From Pseudomonas azotoformans (GTDB taxonomy: Bacteria > Pseudomonadota > Gammaproteobacteria > Pseudomonadales > Pseudomonadaceae), in NCBI RefSeq assembly GCF_001579805.1, contig NZ_CP014546.1, positions 4,154,001 through 4,218,000 of the forward strand: a stretch of DNA of 64,000 nucleotides, written 5' to 3'. Position numbers and translations under genes: made by a program. A model generated the notes under the pieces. The model was not told where the DNA came from. It saw nothing but the letters and a program-made list of their open reading frames with translations, and did not search any database. Position 1 is the stretch's first letter. The number at the start of each line of letters is the position of its first letter. Shown here in pieces: positions 26,056 through 33,919 of the stretch.

Positions 26056-27401
26056 GCCAGCGCCTCCTGCTGCTCTTCAACCTCGGCGGCGACGCTGTAG
26101 CGGTTGACCGGCATCGCCAGGCCCAGGTTGTCACGCAGGGTCTGGCCGCTGTAGTCGGTGCGGAACAGGCCGCGTTGCTGCAACACCGGCACCACCAGCT
26201 CGGTGAAGTACTGCAAGCCATCCGGCAGGACCGAATTGATGATGAAACCATCGCTGGCGCCGGTTTCGAACCAGGTCTGGATCGCATCGGCGACTTGCTC
26301 CGGGGTGCCGACAAAATCGCGCTTGGGTCGCGAGAAACGCAGGGCCACTTCACGCAGGGTCAGGCCTTCGTCCTTGGCCAGTTGCTTGATGCGGTCGGAA
26401 CCGCCTTTCTGGCTGTTGGAACCGAGGTCACCGAGTTCCGGGAACGGCGCGTCCAATGGGTACTTGCTGAAGTCGTGGTCGTTGAATGGGCGGCCGAGGG
26501 CGACGATCGCATCCTCTACGGTGACCAGGTCCACGGCCTGCTGGTAGCGGCTTTCCACTTCGGCCTCGTCGCGGCCGACAATCGGGCGGATACCCGGCAG
26601 GATCGACAGGCTGTTGGCGTCGCGCCCAAAGCCTTTGGCACGGCGCTTCAGGTCTTGGGCATAGGCCAGGCCTTCCTCGATGCTGTCCACATGCACAAAG
26701 ATCGCGTCGGAGTTTTCTGCGGCGAAGTTGCGGCCATCTTCGGAGGTGCCGGCCTGAAAAATCACCGGCTGGCCCTGACGTGAACGCGCGATATTCAGCG
26801 GGCCTTTTACCGAGAAGAACTCGCCCTTGTGGTTCAGCGCATGCAGCTTGCTTGGAGTGAAGAATTCGCCGGATTGCTTGTTGTAGGCAAAGGCGTCGTC
26901 TTCCCAGGAATCCCACAGGCCCTTGACCGCGTTCACGTGTTCCTTGGCGATGCGGTAGCGCACGGCATGGGGTGGGTGCTCGGCCTTGCCGAAGTTGTCG
27001 GCGGTGCCGCTCAGCCACGAGGTGACCACGTTCCAGCCAGCGCGGCCGCCGCTGATATGGTCCAGGGACGAGAACTGGCGCGCCACCTGGTAGGGCTCGG
27101 TGTAGCTGACGGTCACGGTCGCCACCAGGCCGATGTGGGTGGTGATCGCTGCGAGCGCCGACAGGATGGTCAGCGGCTCGAAACGGTTGAGGTAATGCGG
27201 GCTGGATTTGGCGTGGATATGCAGGCTATCGGCGATGAACACGAAGTCGAACTTGGCAGCTTCGGCCAGTTCAGTCTGCTGTTTGTAGAAACCAAAGCTA
27301 GTGCTGGCGTTGGGTTGGGCGTTCGGGTGGCGCCATTCGCCCCAGCCGTGACCGACACCGTGGACCATTGCACCCAATTTTAAATGGCGTGGCTTGCTCA
27401 T
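26052..27401 (-). CDS. Luciferase-like FMNH2-dependent monooxygenase, NtaA/SnaA/DszA type
   Basis: A 449-residue flavin monooxygenase of the NtaA/SnaA/DszA branch. Signatures include FDFVFIADSLHIH, RFEPLTILSALAAITTHIGL, SYTEPYQVARQFSSLDHISG, GRAGWNVVTS and GQPVIFQAGTSEDGRNFAA. Such enzymes oxidise sulfur or nitrogen heterocycles, sulfones or chelators with reduced flavin from a partner reductase. No flavin reductase is encoded nearby. The start at 27401 gives the usual SKPRHLKLGA N-terminus. It is 13 bases after the binding-protein gene and overlaps the next gene. Confidence 0.9.
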   Translation of the reverse strand: MSKPRHLKLGAMVHGVGHGWGEWRHPNAQPNASTSFGFYKQQTELAEAAKFDFVFIADSLHIHAKSSPHYLNRFEPLTILSALAAITTHIGLVATVTVSYTEPYQVARQFSSLDHISGGRAGWNVVTSWLSGTADNFGKAEHPPHAVRYRIAKEHVNAVKGLWDSWEDDAFAYNKQSGEFFTPSKLHALNHKGEFFSVKGPLNIARSRQGQPVIFQAGTSEDGRNFAAENSDAIFVHVDSIEEGLAYAQDLKRRAKGFGRDANSLSILPGIRPIVGRDEAEVESRYQQAVDLVTVEDAIVALGRPFNDHDFSKYPLDAPFPELGDLGSNSQKGGSDRIKQLAKDEGLTLREVALRFSRPKRDFVGTPEQVADAIQTWFETGASDGFIINSVLPDGLQYFTELVVPVLQQRGLFRTDYSGQTLRDNLGLAMPVNRYSVAAEVEEQQEALA

Positions 27402-27414
27402 GTTCTGCTCCTGA

Positions 27415-28389
27415 TTAGCGCGAGGCTTGGGAAAGGGGGACACGCTTGGCGTTGAAGCTCTTGTCGAAGCCCTGTGACACGTCGATATGCTTGAGCAACA
27501 GGCCTTCTTTTTGGTAGGTGTCGGCGGTCGCTTGCAGGCCGCTGATGACCGCGTCGTCGATGGCGACTGGGGTCAGGTGGGTGTCCTTGGCGACTTCCAC
27601 ATGCACGGCCAGCGGCAGGCCGGTGATCTTGGCCTGGGCGGCCGCGTATTCATTGGGGTGCACGTTGGCCCAGGCATAGGCGCGATCAAGACGGGCGACA
27701 AAGTCATCCAGTTGCGCGCGCTTGTCGGCGATAGCCTGGCTGGTAGCCGCGAGGTACAGGTGATTGCTCAACAGCTTGTTGCCGCTGATCAGCACGCGGG
27801 CCTGGCTTTGCGAGGTGACCACGGTGGTGTACGGGTCCCAGGTGGCCCAGGCGTCGGCGGTGCCGTTATCCAGCACCAGGCGCGACTCGCTCGGCAGCAG
27901 GAAAATGAATTGCACATCCTGGGTGGTCAGCCCGGCCGTGGCCAGGGCCTTGATCGCCAGGTAATGGCCGATGGAACCGCGCCCGGTGACGATTTTCTTG
28001 CCCTTGAGATCGGCGACAGTTTTGATCGGCGAGTCCTTGGGCACCAGTACGGCCGTGGTGTTGCGGCCTTCGGCGTGAATGATGCTGACCACCTTGAGCG
28101 ACGCACCGGCCCCCAGGGCGAACACGTAGGGCGCGTCACCGAGGGCGCCGATGTCCACGGCGCCAGCGTTCAGTGCTTCGCCCAGCGGCGAGGCAGAAGG
28201 GAACTCCGACCATTGAATCTGGTAAGGCACATTTTTGGCTTCGCCGGAGACTTCCAGCAGCGCCTTGATCGTGGATTTCTGATTGGCCACGCGCAGCGGT
28301 TGCAGGTCGGCGGCATGGCTGCTGCCGATCAGGCCGAAGGCGAGGGCGGCGCCCAGGAGCAGGCGCTTGAAGGGGGTGGTAAAGACCAT
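27415..28389 (-). CDS. Sulfonate-type ABC transporter substrate-binding protein
   Basis: A 324-residue periplasmic binding protein of the SsuA/NrtA/TauA family. A signal peptide ends near GSSHA-AD. Family segments include LRVANQKSTIKALLEVSG, VDIGALGDAPYVFALGAGA, DLKGKKIVTGRGSIGHYLA and DAWATWDPY. No permease or ATPase adjoins it; those genes are 11 kb to the right at 39529-41110 and probably partner with it. A conserved 23-nt motif lies 41 bases upstream of its start. Confidence 0.9.
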   Translation of the reverse strand: MVFTTPFKRLLLGAALAFGLIGSSHAADLQPLRVANQKSTIKALLEVSGEAKNVPYQIQWSEFPSASPLGEALNAGAVDIGALGDAPYVFALGAGASLKVVSIIHAEGRNTTAVLVPKDSPIKTVADLKGKKIVTGRGSIGHYLAIKALATAGLTTQDVQFIFLLPSESRLVLDNGTADAWATWDPYTTVVTSQSQARVLISGNKLLSNHLYLAATSQAIADKRAQLDDFVARLDRAYAWANVHPNEYAAAQAKITGLPLAVHVEVAKDTHLTPVAIDDAVISGLQATADTYQKEGLLLKHIDVSQGFDKSFNAKRVPLSQASR

Positions 28390-28429
28390 GGGATACAGGC
28401 TCCAGGCAGATCAAGAAGGGGTTCGTTTA

Positions 28430-28452
28430 CCTCCGCCTGGAGAAGGGGTCGG
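28430..28452 (-). promoter_or_regulatory. Sulfur-island leader motif, copy 1
   Basis: Read on the minus strand this is CCGACCCC-TTCTCCAGG-CGGAGG, 41 bases before the binding-protein start. It contains a CTCC/GGAG mini-hairpin with an AGGC loop. Copies stand before the TauD-like and third monooxygenase genes. This copy is one base longer than the others. A GTTATTCC octamer lies further upstream at 28466-28473, the same octamer found at 39433-39440 before the permease gene. Confidence 0.6.
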
Positions 28453-28545
28453 TGAGTGAGTTAACGTTATTCCCATAAAAACCCGCTGTGAAGTTCTTTT
28501 TGGTTATATGTTAATTATCAAAATAATTCATTATGAGTAGATTGA

Positions 28546-28911
28546 TTATTCACTAATTGCATTTGTTGATGGGGTGCGGGCGAGCGCGAAGATGCCATCC
28601 ATGCGCCAGTGCTCGTTGCGATGGGCAGGATCATCGGCCCATTCGTCCCACCCGGAGTCGCGGCGGTATTGGCCGAGCAAGCCGGCTTCACGCACTGCCA
28701 CGGGGTCAGGATGACGCAGGTGTTCGACGTCCGGGTCGACGTACAGCGCGTCGCTGCTGCAATACAACTCGCACATGAAGCAGGTCTGGCAGGCGTGTTG
28801 CTCAGCAATCAGCGGTTTGCCGGCTGTGTCGGCGGCAAGCACATTGGTGGGGCACACCGCGACGCATTGGCCGCAGCCGTTGCACAGGTCGGAGTAGATC
28901 AGTTCGATCAT
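28546..28911 (-). CDS. 4Fe-4S dicluster ferredoxin, AprB-like partner
   Basis: A 121-residue ferredoxin with two cluster motifs near its start: CNGCGQCVAVCP (about 10-21) and CQTCFMCELYC (about 41-51). A 70-residue tail without cysteines follows. Its start overlaps the flavoprotein stop by four bases (28908-28911), so the two are made together. The combination of FAD protein and dicluster ferredoxin resembles AprA-AprB of adenylylsulfate reductase in outline. Here it occurs in an assimilatory organosulfur operon, so electron transfer in a related redox step is inferred rather than APS reduction itself. Confidence 0.85.
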   Translation of the reverse strand: MIELIYSDLCNGCGQCVAVCPTNVLAADTAGKPLIAEQHACQTCFMCELYCSSDALYVDPDVEHLRHPDPVAVREAGLLGQYRRDSGWDEWADDPAHRNEHWRMDGIFALARTPSTNAISE

Positions 28912-30434
28912 TGGGGTTGGCCTAGATGGATTGAGTCAAAGCGCGCCTGTATCTGGTCCACGCCCGACAGCCGCAGATGCGCGTCGTACTGCGAGCGCTG
29001 TCCAGGCGTATCGCTGCGCTGGTGCATGCCACGACTCTCCTTGCGCAGCGCGGCGGCGGTGTAGCACCAGCGCGCAGTGGCAGCCATGGCGGCGGTTTCG
29101 CGGGCGCGCAGGGGGTTGCCGGTGAGGGGCGTGGATTGCAACTGGTCCCAGACGTTGTCGAGTTCACGCAACGAACGCTCCAGTTGATGGCCGCTGCGAA
29201 ACAGGTTCTTGTCCAATGGATGCACTTCGGCCTGGATACGTTGGACCAGCTCTGCGCTGCCCCCCGAGGCACCCTCGAACCCGCGTAGCGCGCCGTGATA
29301 CGCGGCCTTCTGCCGTGCCAGTCGCGCCGCTCCACGGCCCGCCCATTGCCCGGTCGACAGGGCCCACGCCGAGTTCTGCGCACCACCGCCGGAGGTGGCG
29401 CCGGCAATCGGTTCACGGCTGGCGGCATCACCGGCGGCGAAAACCCCGGGCACGCTGGTCTGGCAATCATCATCCATCAGCCTGAGCCCGCCGACGCCAC
29501 GGATGGTGCCCTCAGGGTGGAGGGTCACGGCAAATCGCTCGCGGTAAGGATCAACCCCGCGTCGGTCAAACGGCAGCATCAGGTTCGGCTGGATACTCGG
29601 CAGTTGCGCGCGGATGTCCGCAGGGACCCGATTCAAGCGGCAATACACCGGGCCATTGAGCAGTGCCTTGGCCAGGTCCTCGGTAAAGCTCGGGCCGCCA
29701 TTGATGCTTAACGGACGATCCGCCGCATCGAAGTACTCACCAAAGCTGTACACCATCGAACGGGTCATGCTGCTGCCGGCCGCCGCGATGCAGTAGTAGT
29801 TGGAGAACTCCATGCCCGACAGTTCGGCGCCGGCTTCGGCCGCCATCAGGTAACCGTCGCCGGTGTTGGTGTGGCTGCCCAGCAAGCGGGAGAGAAACGC
29901 ACACCCTCCGGTGGCGAGTACCACGGCGCCGGCGCGGATCAACCAGTCGCCGCCGGCCTGGCGCCGCCAGCCACGGGCGCCGACGACGCTGCCGTGGTCG
30001 TCGCGCAGCAGTTCCAGGGCGGGGTGGTGATCGAGAATCTTCACGCCGCTGTCCAGCACCCGACGGCGTAGGCCGCGCAGGTATTCCGGTCCGCGCAGGC
30101 CACGGTATTGGGTCTGGCCCTGTTCGTTTTGCGGGAAGGCGTAGTAGTCGCTCAAGCCTGGCAGGCTGGTCCAGGTGGTCTCGATGGCGCGGGCCATCCA
30201 GCGTGCATCCGCCAGGCCGTAGGCGGTGCCCAGGCGTTTGTCGATGGCGGCTTCGCGGGCGCCGGGTGGCACCCACCAATGGCCAGGCCCGGCGGTGGCG
30301 GTGACGCCGCTGGTGCCGCAGTAGCCCTTGTCTACCAGGATCACGCTCACGCCTTCGCGTGCAGCGGCGATGGCGGCCCAGGTGCCGGCCAATCCACCGC
30401 CGACAATCAATACGTCACAGCTCAATTCAGTCAT
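28908..30434 (-). CDS. FAD-binding oxidoreductase, fumarate-reductase/AprA-like flavoprotein
   Basis: A 508-residue flavoprotein of the succinate dehydrogenase/fumarate reductase/AprA family. The N-terminal dinucleotide motif is VLIVGGGLAGTWAA, an ATGG segment (VVLATGGCAFLS) lies near residue 180, and the FAD-binding C-terminal motif is PGVFAAGDAASREPIAGATS. The start at 30434 is favoured over a longer frame because it sits just before the first beta strand and follows the TonB receptor stop by 10 bases. It is co-translated with a dicluster ferredoxin. The substrate is unknown. Confidence 0.88.
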   Translation of the reverse strand: MTELSCDVLIVGGGLAGTWAAIAAAREGVSVILVDKGYCGTSGVTATAGPGHWWVPPGAREAAIDKRLGTAYGLADARWMARAIETTWTSLPGLSDYYAFPQNEQGQTQYRGLRGPEYLRGLRRRVLDSGVKILDHHPALELLRDDHGSVVGARGWRRQAGGDWLIRAGAVVLATGGCAFLSRLLGSHTNTGDGYLMAAEAGAELSGMEFSNYYCIAAAGSSMTRSMVYSFGEYFDAADRPLSINGGPSFTEDLAKALLNGPVYCRLNRVPADIRAQLPSIQPNLMLPFDRRGVDPYRERFAVTLHPEGTIRGVGGLRLMDDDCQTSVPGVFAAGDAASREPIAGATSGGGAQNSAWALSTGQWAGRGAARLARQKAAYHGALRGFEGASGGSAELVQRIQAEVHPLDKNLFRSGHQLERSLRELDNVWDQLQSTPLTGNPLRARETAAMAATARWCYTAAALRKESRGMHQRSDTPGQRSQYDAHLRLSGVDQIQARFDSIHLGQPQ

Positions 30435-30444
30435 CGCCCAGGCC

Positions 30445-32898
30445 TCAGAAGTTGTACGCCAGGCGCGTGTAGTAATACGCGCCGCCAAAGCCGAAGGGCG
30501 AGAACTGCCCGTATTCGTAACCACCAGCCCAGTCCTTGATGCCTTTTTTGTCGGGGTAGACGTTGAACAGGTTGTTGGCGCCCAGGGCGATGGTGAAGTG
30601 CTGGTTGATGTCGTAGGCGGCGTCGATATCGCTGATCCACTTGGCGCTGAATTTGCGGTCGTTGATCGGGTTATTGTCGCCTTCGGTGTAGCTGCCGAAG
30701 CGGGTCAGGGCCAGGTTGAGGGTGTAGGCGGTGACTTTCCAGTTGGCCGCCAGGATCAATTTGGATTGCGGTGTGGCGACGGTCAGGTCCTTTTGCAGGC
30801 GGCGGTCGAAAATCTGGTAGTTGGCGCCCAGCCCGGCCAGCGCGGGCGGGGTGTCCTGGAGTTTTTCGATCTTGGTCTGGTTCCAGTTGTAGGCCAGGCT
30901 CCAGCGCACTTGGCCGTACTGGTCCAGTTGCTGGCGGTATTCGTTGATGATGTCGACGCCACGGGTGCGGGTGTCCACCGCGTTGGTGTAGTACTGCGCG
31001 TACAACCCGGGCGACAGGCCGTTGGCAACCAGCACCTGGGACACCGCCGGCCCGCCCAGCAGGCTGGTGGACACGATGCGGTCGCGGATGCCGATCTGGT
31101 ACAGGTCGGTGGTCAACCGGTAGTTCTGCGTGGGTTCGTAGGTGAAGCCGAAGCTGTAGTTCAGCGATTTCTCCGGCTTGAGTTTCTCGGCGCCCAACGC
31201 CTGGGCTTCAGGCGTGTCCACCGGCAACACCTTGACCGGCACCGAGACCTGCTGGCCGTTGACCACGCCGCCGGAAGTAAAGGTGGATGACGCGTAAATC
31301 GTCTGCGCCAGCGAGGGCGCACGGAAGCCGTTGTTGATCGTGCCGCGCAGGGCAAACTCAGGCGTGAGCTTGAAGCGTGTCGACAACTTGCCGCTCCAGG
31401 TGCTGCCGATGTCCTGGGTGTAGCGCTCGTAACGCGCAGCGGCGCCGACGTACCAGCGGTCGGTCACGTCCAGGCCCAGGTCGACATAGCTGGCGACGTT
31501 GCTGCGGCTGATCTCCCCGGCATCCGCTGTGCTGGTGCCGTTGTACGAGGCCAGCCCCGGCAGCGGCGTCTGCCCGGCGAACGGCCCGCTCGGCAGCACG
31601 TAGTTGCCGGGCGTATAGGACGCATAGTCACCGGCTTCGATCTGGTACTTCTCCCAGCGATACTCAAAGCCGAACGCGGTTTGCAGCGGGTGGGCAAGGC
31701 CGATATCAAAGCGGCGGCTGAGGTCCAGGTTGTTGGTCCACTGGTCAAAGATCTGCGAGGCCAGGTTGAACGAGGTCGGGCTGGTGGGACCCCAGGACGG
31801 GTTCAGCGTGTTGTTGGCATTGAGCGTGGAGTCGTCTTCGCCCCAGGTCGAGCTGATGTCGTAATCCCAACCGCCGACCAAGCCTTTGAAGCCACCGGCC
31901 ACCTGGAAGTCCTTGGTGCGGTTGCGCCGTTGCGCGTGGATGCCGTCGGGGTAGGGTGTGTTCGGGTCGCCGGCCAGGGCGGTGATTTCGTTGGGGCGGT
32001 AGTTGCCGGTGACCTTGGTGGTTTCCAGGTAGCTGGCGGTGGAGAACGAGTAGAACTTGAGGTCGTCCTGCAGCGGCAGTTCCAGGTTATAGCTGGCGTT
32101 GGTGACCTTCTCGCGGCCCAGGCCATAGCTGGGGTTCCAGCCGTGGCGGTTGACGGTCTGGTCGCGGCTGTCGGGTGCGGCGGCGGTGCCGTACAGACGC
32201 CCGGTGGCGCTGCCGGTACGGTCGAAGGGTTCCTGTTCCTTGACGTCCAGCGCCAGGTTGGCGAAGCCGTCGTTGGGCAGCGCCAGGCCGTAGTTGACAG
32301 TCTGGTGCACGGTGTCGCCGTCGCCCGCACCGTAGCGGCCGAACGAGGTTTCGGCGCTGCCACCGCTGTCGTTTTCCTTGAGGATGATATTGATCACCCC
32401 GGCGATTGCATCCGAGCCGTACTGGGCGGACGCACCGTCGCGCAGTACTTCGATATGGTCGATGGCCGACACCGGGATCAGGTCCAGGTTGACCGGCACC
32501 GCCGCCGTACCGATGCGCGCGAGGTTGTTGATCAGCGCGGTGTTGTGGCGGCGCTTGCCGTTGACCAGCACCAATACCTGGTCACCGGAAAGCCCGCGCA
32601 TGGTCACGCCGCGGACCGACCATGAGGTGCCACCGCCGTTGATCGCCGGCAGGTTGAACGACGGCAGCAGACGCGCCAGCAGTTCCTTGAGGCCGACCTT
32701 GCCGCTGGCTTGCAGCTGCTCGGCGCTGATCACGTCGATGGGCGACGGGCTGTCGGCGAGGGTGCGGGCCTGGTTGCCTCGGTTGCCGGTGACGACGACG
32801 GTGCCGAGGGTTTTGTCGGGGGCTTCGGCTTGGGCTGGGAAGTTGATGGCGAGCAGGCTCAGCGCTGCTGCGCAATAGTGAAAGCGCGATGGAGGCAT
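30445..32898 (-). CDS. TonB-dependent receptor of the organosulfur island
   Basis: An 817-residue outer-membrane receptor. A signal peptide ends near FPAQA-EA, followed by a plug (about 35-160; TVVVTGNRG, LVNGKRRHN, IEVLRDGASAQYGSDAIAGV) and a barrel ending in YYYTRLAYNF. The IEVLRDGASAQYGSDA signature is typical of the large receptor group used for varied organic substrates. It lies between the TauD-like gene and the flavoprotein-ferredoxin pair on the same strand. Uptake of a bulky sulfur compound or sulfate ester is an inference. Confidence 0.9.
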   Translation of the reverse strand: MPPSRFHYCAAALSLLAINFPAQAEAPDKTLGTVVVTGNRGNQARTLADSPSPIDVISAEQLQASGKVGLKELLARLLPSFNLPAINGGGTSWSVRGVTMRGLSGDQVLVLVNGKRRHNTALINNLARIGTAAVPVNLDLIPVSAIDHIEVLRDGASAQYGSDAIAGVINIILKENDSGGSAETSFGRYGAGDGDTVHQTVNYGLALPNDGFANLALDVKEQEPFDRTGSATGRLYGTAAAPDSRDQTVNRHGWNPSYGLGREKVTNASYNLELPLQDDLKFYSFSTASYLETTKVTGNYRPNEITALAGDPNTPYPDGIHAQRRNRTKDFQVAGGFKGLVGGWDYDISSTWGEDDSTLNANNTLNPSWGPTSPTSFNLASQIFDQWTNNLDLSRRFDIGLAHPLQTAFGFEYRWEKYQIEAGDYASYTPGNYVLPSGPFAGQTPLPGLASYNGTSTADAGEISRSNVASYVDLGLDVTDRWYVGAAARYERYTQDIGSTWSGKLSTRFKLTPEFALRGTINNGFRAPSLAQTIYASSTFTSGGVVNGQQVSVPVKVLPVDTPEAQALGAEKLKPEKSLNYSFGFTYEPTQNYRLTTDLYQIGIRDRIVSTSLLGGPAVSQVLVANGLSPGLYAQYYTNAVDTRTRGVDIINEYRQQLDQYGQVRWSLAYNWNQTKIEKLQDTPPALAGLGANYQIFDRRLQKDLTVATPQSKLILAANWKVTAYTLNLALTRFGSYTEGDNNPINDRKFSAKWISDIDAAYDINQHFTIALGANNLFNVYPDKKGIKDWAGGYEYGQFSPFGFGGAYYYTRLAYNF

Positions 32899-32939
32899 GG
32901 GACTATTTCCGAAGGACGAGAGAGCGCCGCCGACCCTTT

Positions 32940-32965
32940 GTGGGAGCGGGCAAGCCCACTCCCAC
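32940..32965. repeat. Single REP hairpin
   Basis: GTGGGAG (32940-32946) pairs with CTCCCAC (32959-32965), extended by GGG/CCC across one mismatch, around a CAAG loop. It sits in the 96-base gap between the TauD-like gene and the TonB receptor gene, and could end or attenuate transcription from the former. Confidence 0.7.
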
Positions 32966-32994
32966 AGGGGATCTTTGTTGTGGTTGAAAGGGCG

Positions 32995-33825
32995 TCAGGC
33001 CGCGTTGGCCGCTCTTACCCGATGCGGAATATCGTCATAGGCAATCAGCACCCGCTCCATGCGACGTGGGTAGTCGCCATAGTTGTAGACCGGATAATGC
33101 AGGGTGGAGCGGTTGTCCCAGAACGCCACCGAACCGGGGCGCCATTTGAAACGCACCTGGTGTTCCGGCTTGTTGAATTCCAGCAGCAGACGGTCGATCA
33201 GTTGCTTGCTCTGTTGCGGCGTCCAGCCGATCACCGAAGGGTTCTGCGAGAAGTTGATGAACAGGCCGTCTTCGCCGGTTTCCGGGTGGGTGCGTACCAG
33301 CGGGTGGGCGAGGATCGGGTAATCGTAGCCGACCTTGTCCAGGGACTTCTTGAAGTCGTGCACCACGTGCAGGTCGTCGATTTCGGCGCGCAGTTCATCC
33401 GGTAAGGCACGGTACACCGCACCGGCATCAGCCCACAGGGTGTCGCCGCCGACTTCTGGCAAATCCACCGCACGCAAGACCGCGCCAAGGGTGGGTTGCA
33501 GCAACCAGCTGGTGTCGGTGTGCCAACGGCCACTGATGCGCGGGCCGTAGAGCTTGCGTTCGTCCTGGGCTTCGATCAGGTGCGCGTGCGGCAGCGTCGG
33601 GTCGTTCTGCTGGGTGGTGGGATGTACGTACAGTTCGCCGAATTCCTTGGCGAAGGCGATCTGCTGCTCGGTGTTGATCGCCTGATCGCGGAAGAACAGC
33701 ACCTTGTGCTTGAGCAGCAGTTCGCGCAGCTCGTCACGCAGGGCGGTGGTCAGCGGCTGGCGCAGGTCGATGCCGGCGATTTCGGCGCCGATCGTGGGTT
33801 CCAGGCGGGTGATGTGCAGGGTCAT
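32995..33825 (-). CDS. TauD/TfdA-family Fe(II)/2-oxoglutarate dioxygenase
   Basis: A 276-residue dioxygenase of the TauD/TfdA/AtsK family, which release sulfite or sulfate from sulfonates or alkyl sulfates with 2-oxoglutarate and oxygen. The iron facial triad is visible as His102 and Asp104 (RWHTDTSW) and His243 (NRSTLHYPV), with the 2-oxoglutarate-binding Arg in YPRRMERV. The N-terminal IGAEIAGIDL and KVLFFRDQ segments are standard. The substrate cannot be told from sequence. The conserved sulfur-island motif lies 29 bases upstream of the start. Confidence 0.9.
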   Translation of the reverse strand: MTLHITRLEPTIGAEIAGIDLRQPLTTALRDELRELLLKHKVLFFRDQAINTEQQIAFAKEFGELYVHPTTQQNDPTLPHAHLIEAQDERKLYGPRISGRWHTDTSWLLQPTLGAVLRAVDLPEVGGDTLWADAGAVYRALPDELRAEIDDLHVVHDFKKSLDKVGYDYPILAHPLVRTHPETGEDGLFINFSQNPSVIGWTPQQSKQLIDRLLLEFNKPEHQVRFKWRPGSVAFWDNRSTLHYPVYNYGDYPRRMERVLIAYDDIPHRVRAANAA

Positions 33826-33853
33826 GCGGGTGTCCTCTCGTATGTGGGTTCAG

Positions 33854-33875
33854 CCTCCGCCTGGAGAGGGGTCGG
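33854..33875 (-). promoter_or_regulatory. Sulfur-island leader motif, copy 2
   Basis: On the minus strand this reads CCGACCCC-TCTCCAGG-CGGAGG, 29 bases before the TauD-like start. It matches copy 1 except for one missing T, and keeps the CTCC-AGGC-GGAG hairpin. No start codon in its frame precedes it within the gap, so it does not look like part of a leader peptide here. Confidence 0.6.
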
Positions 33876-33919
33876 ATGTCGGGCCTGCACCCGGTGTGGG
33901 GGCAGGCAGGTTGGGTGAG

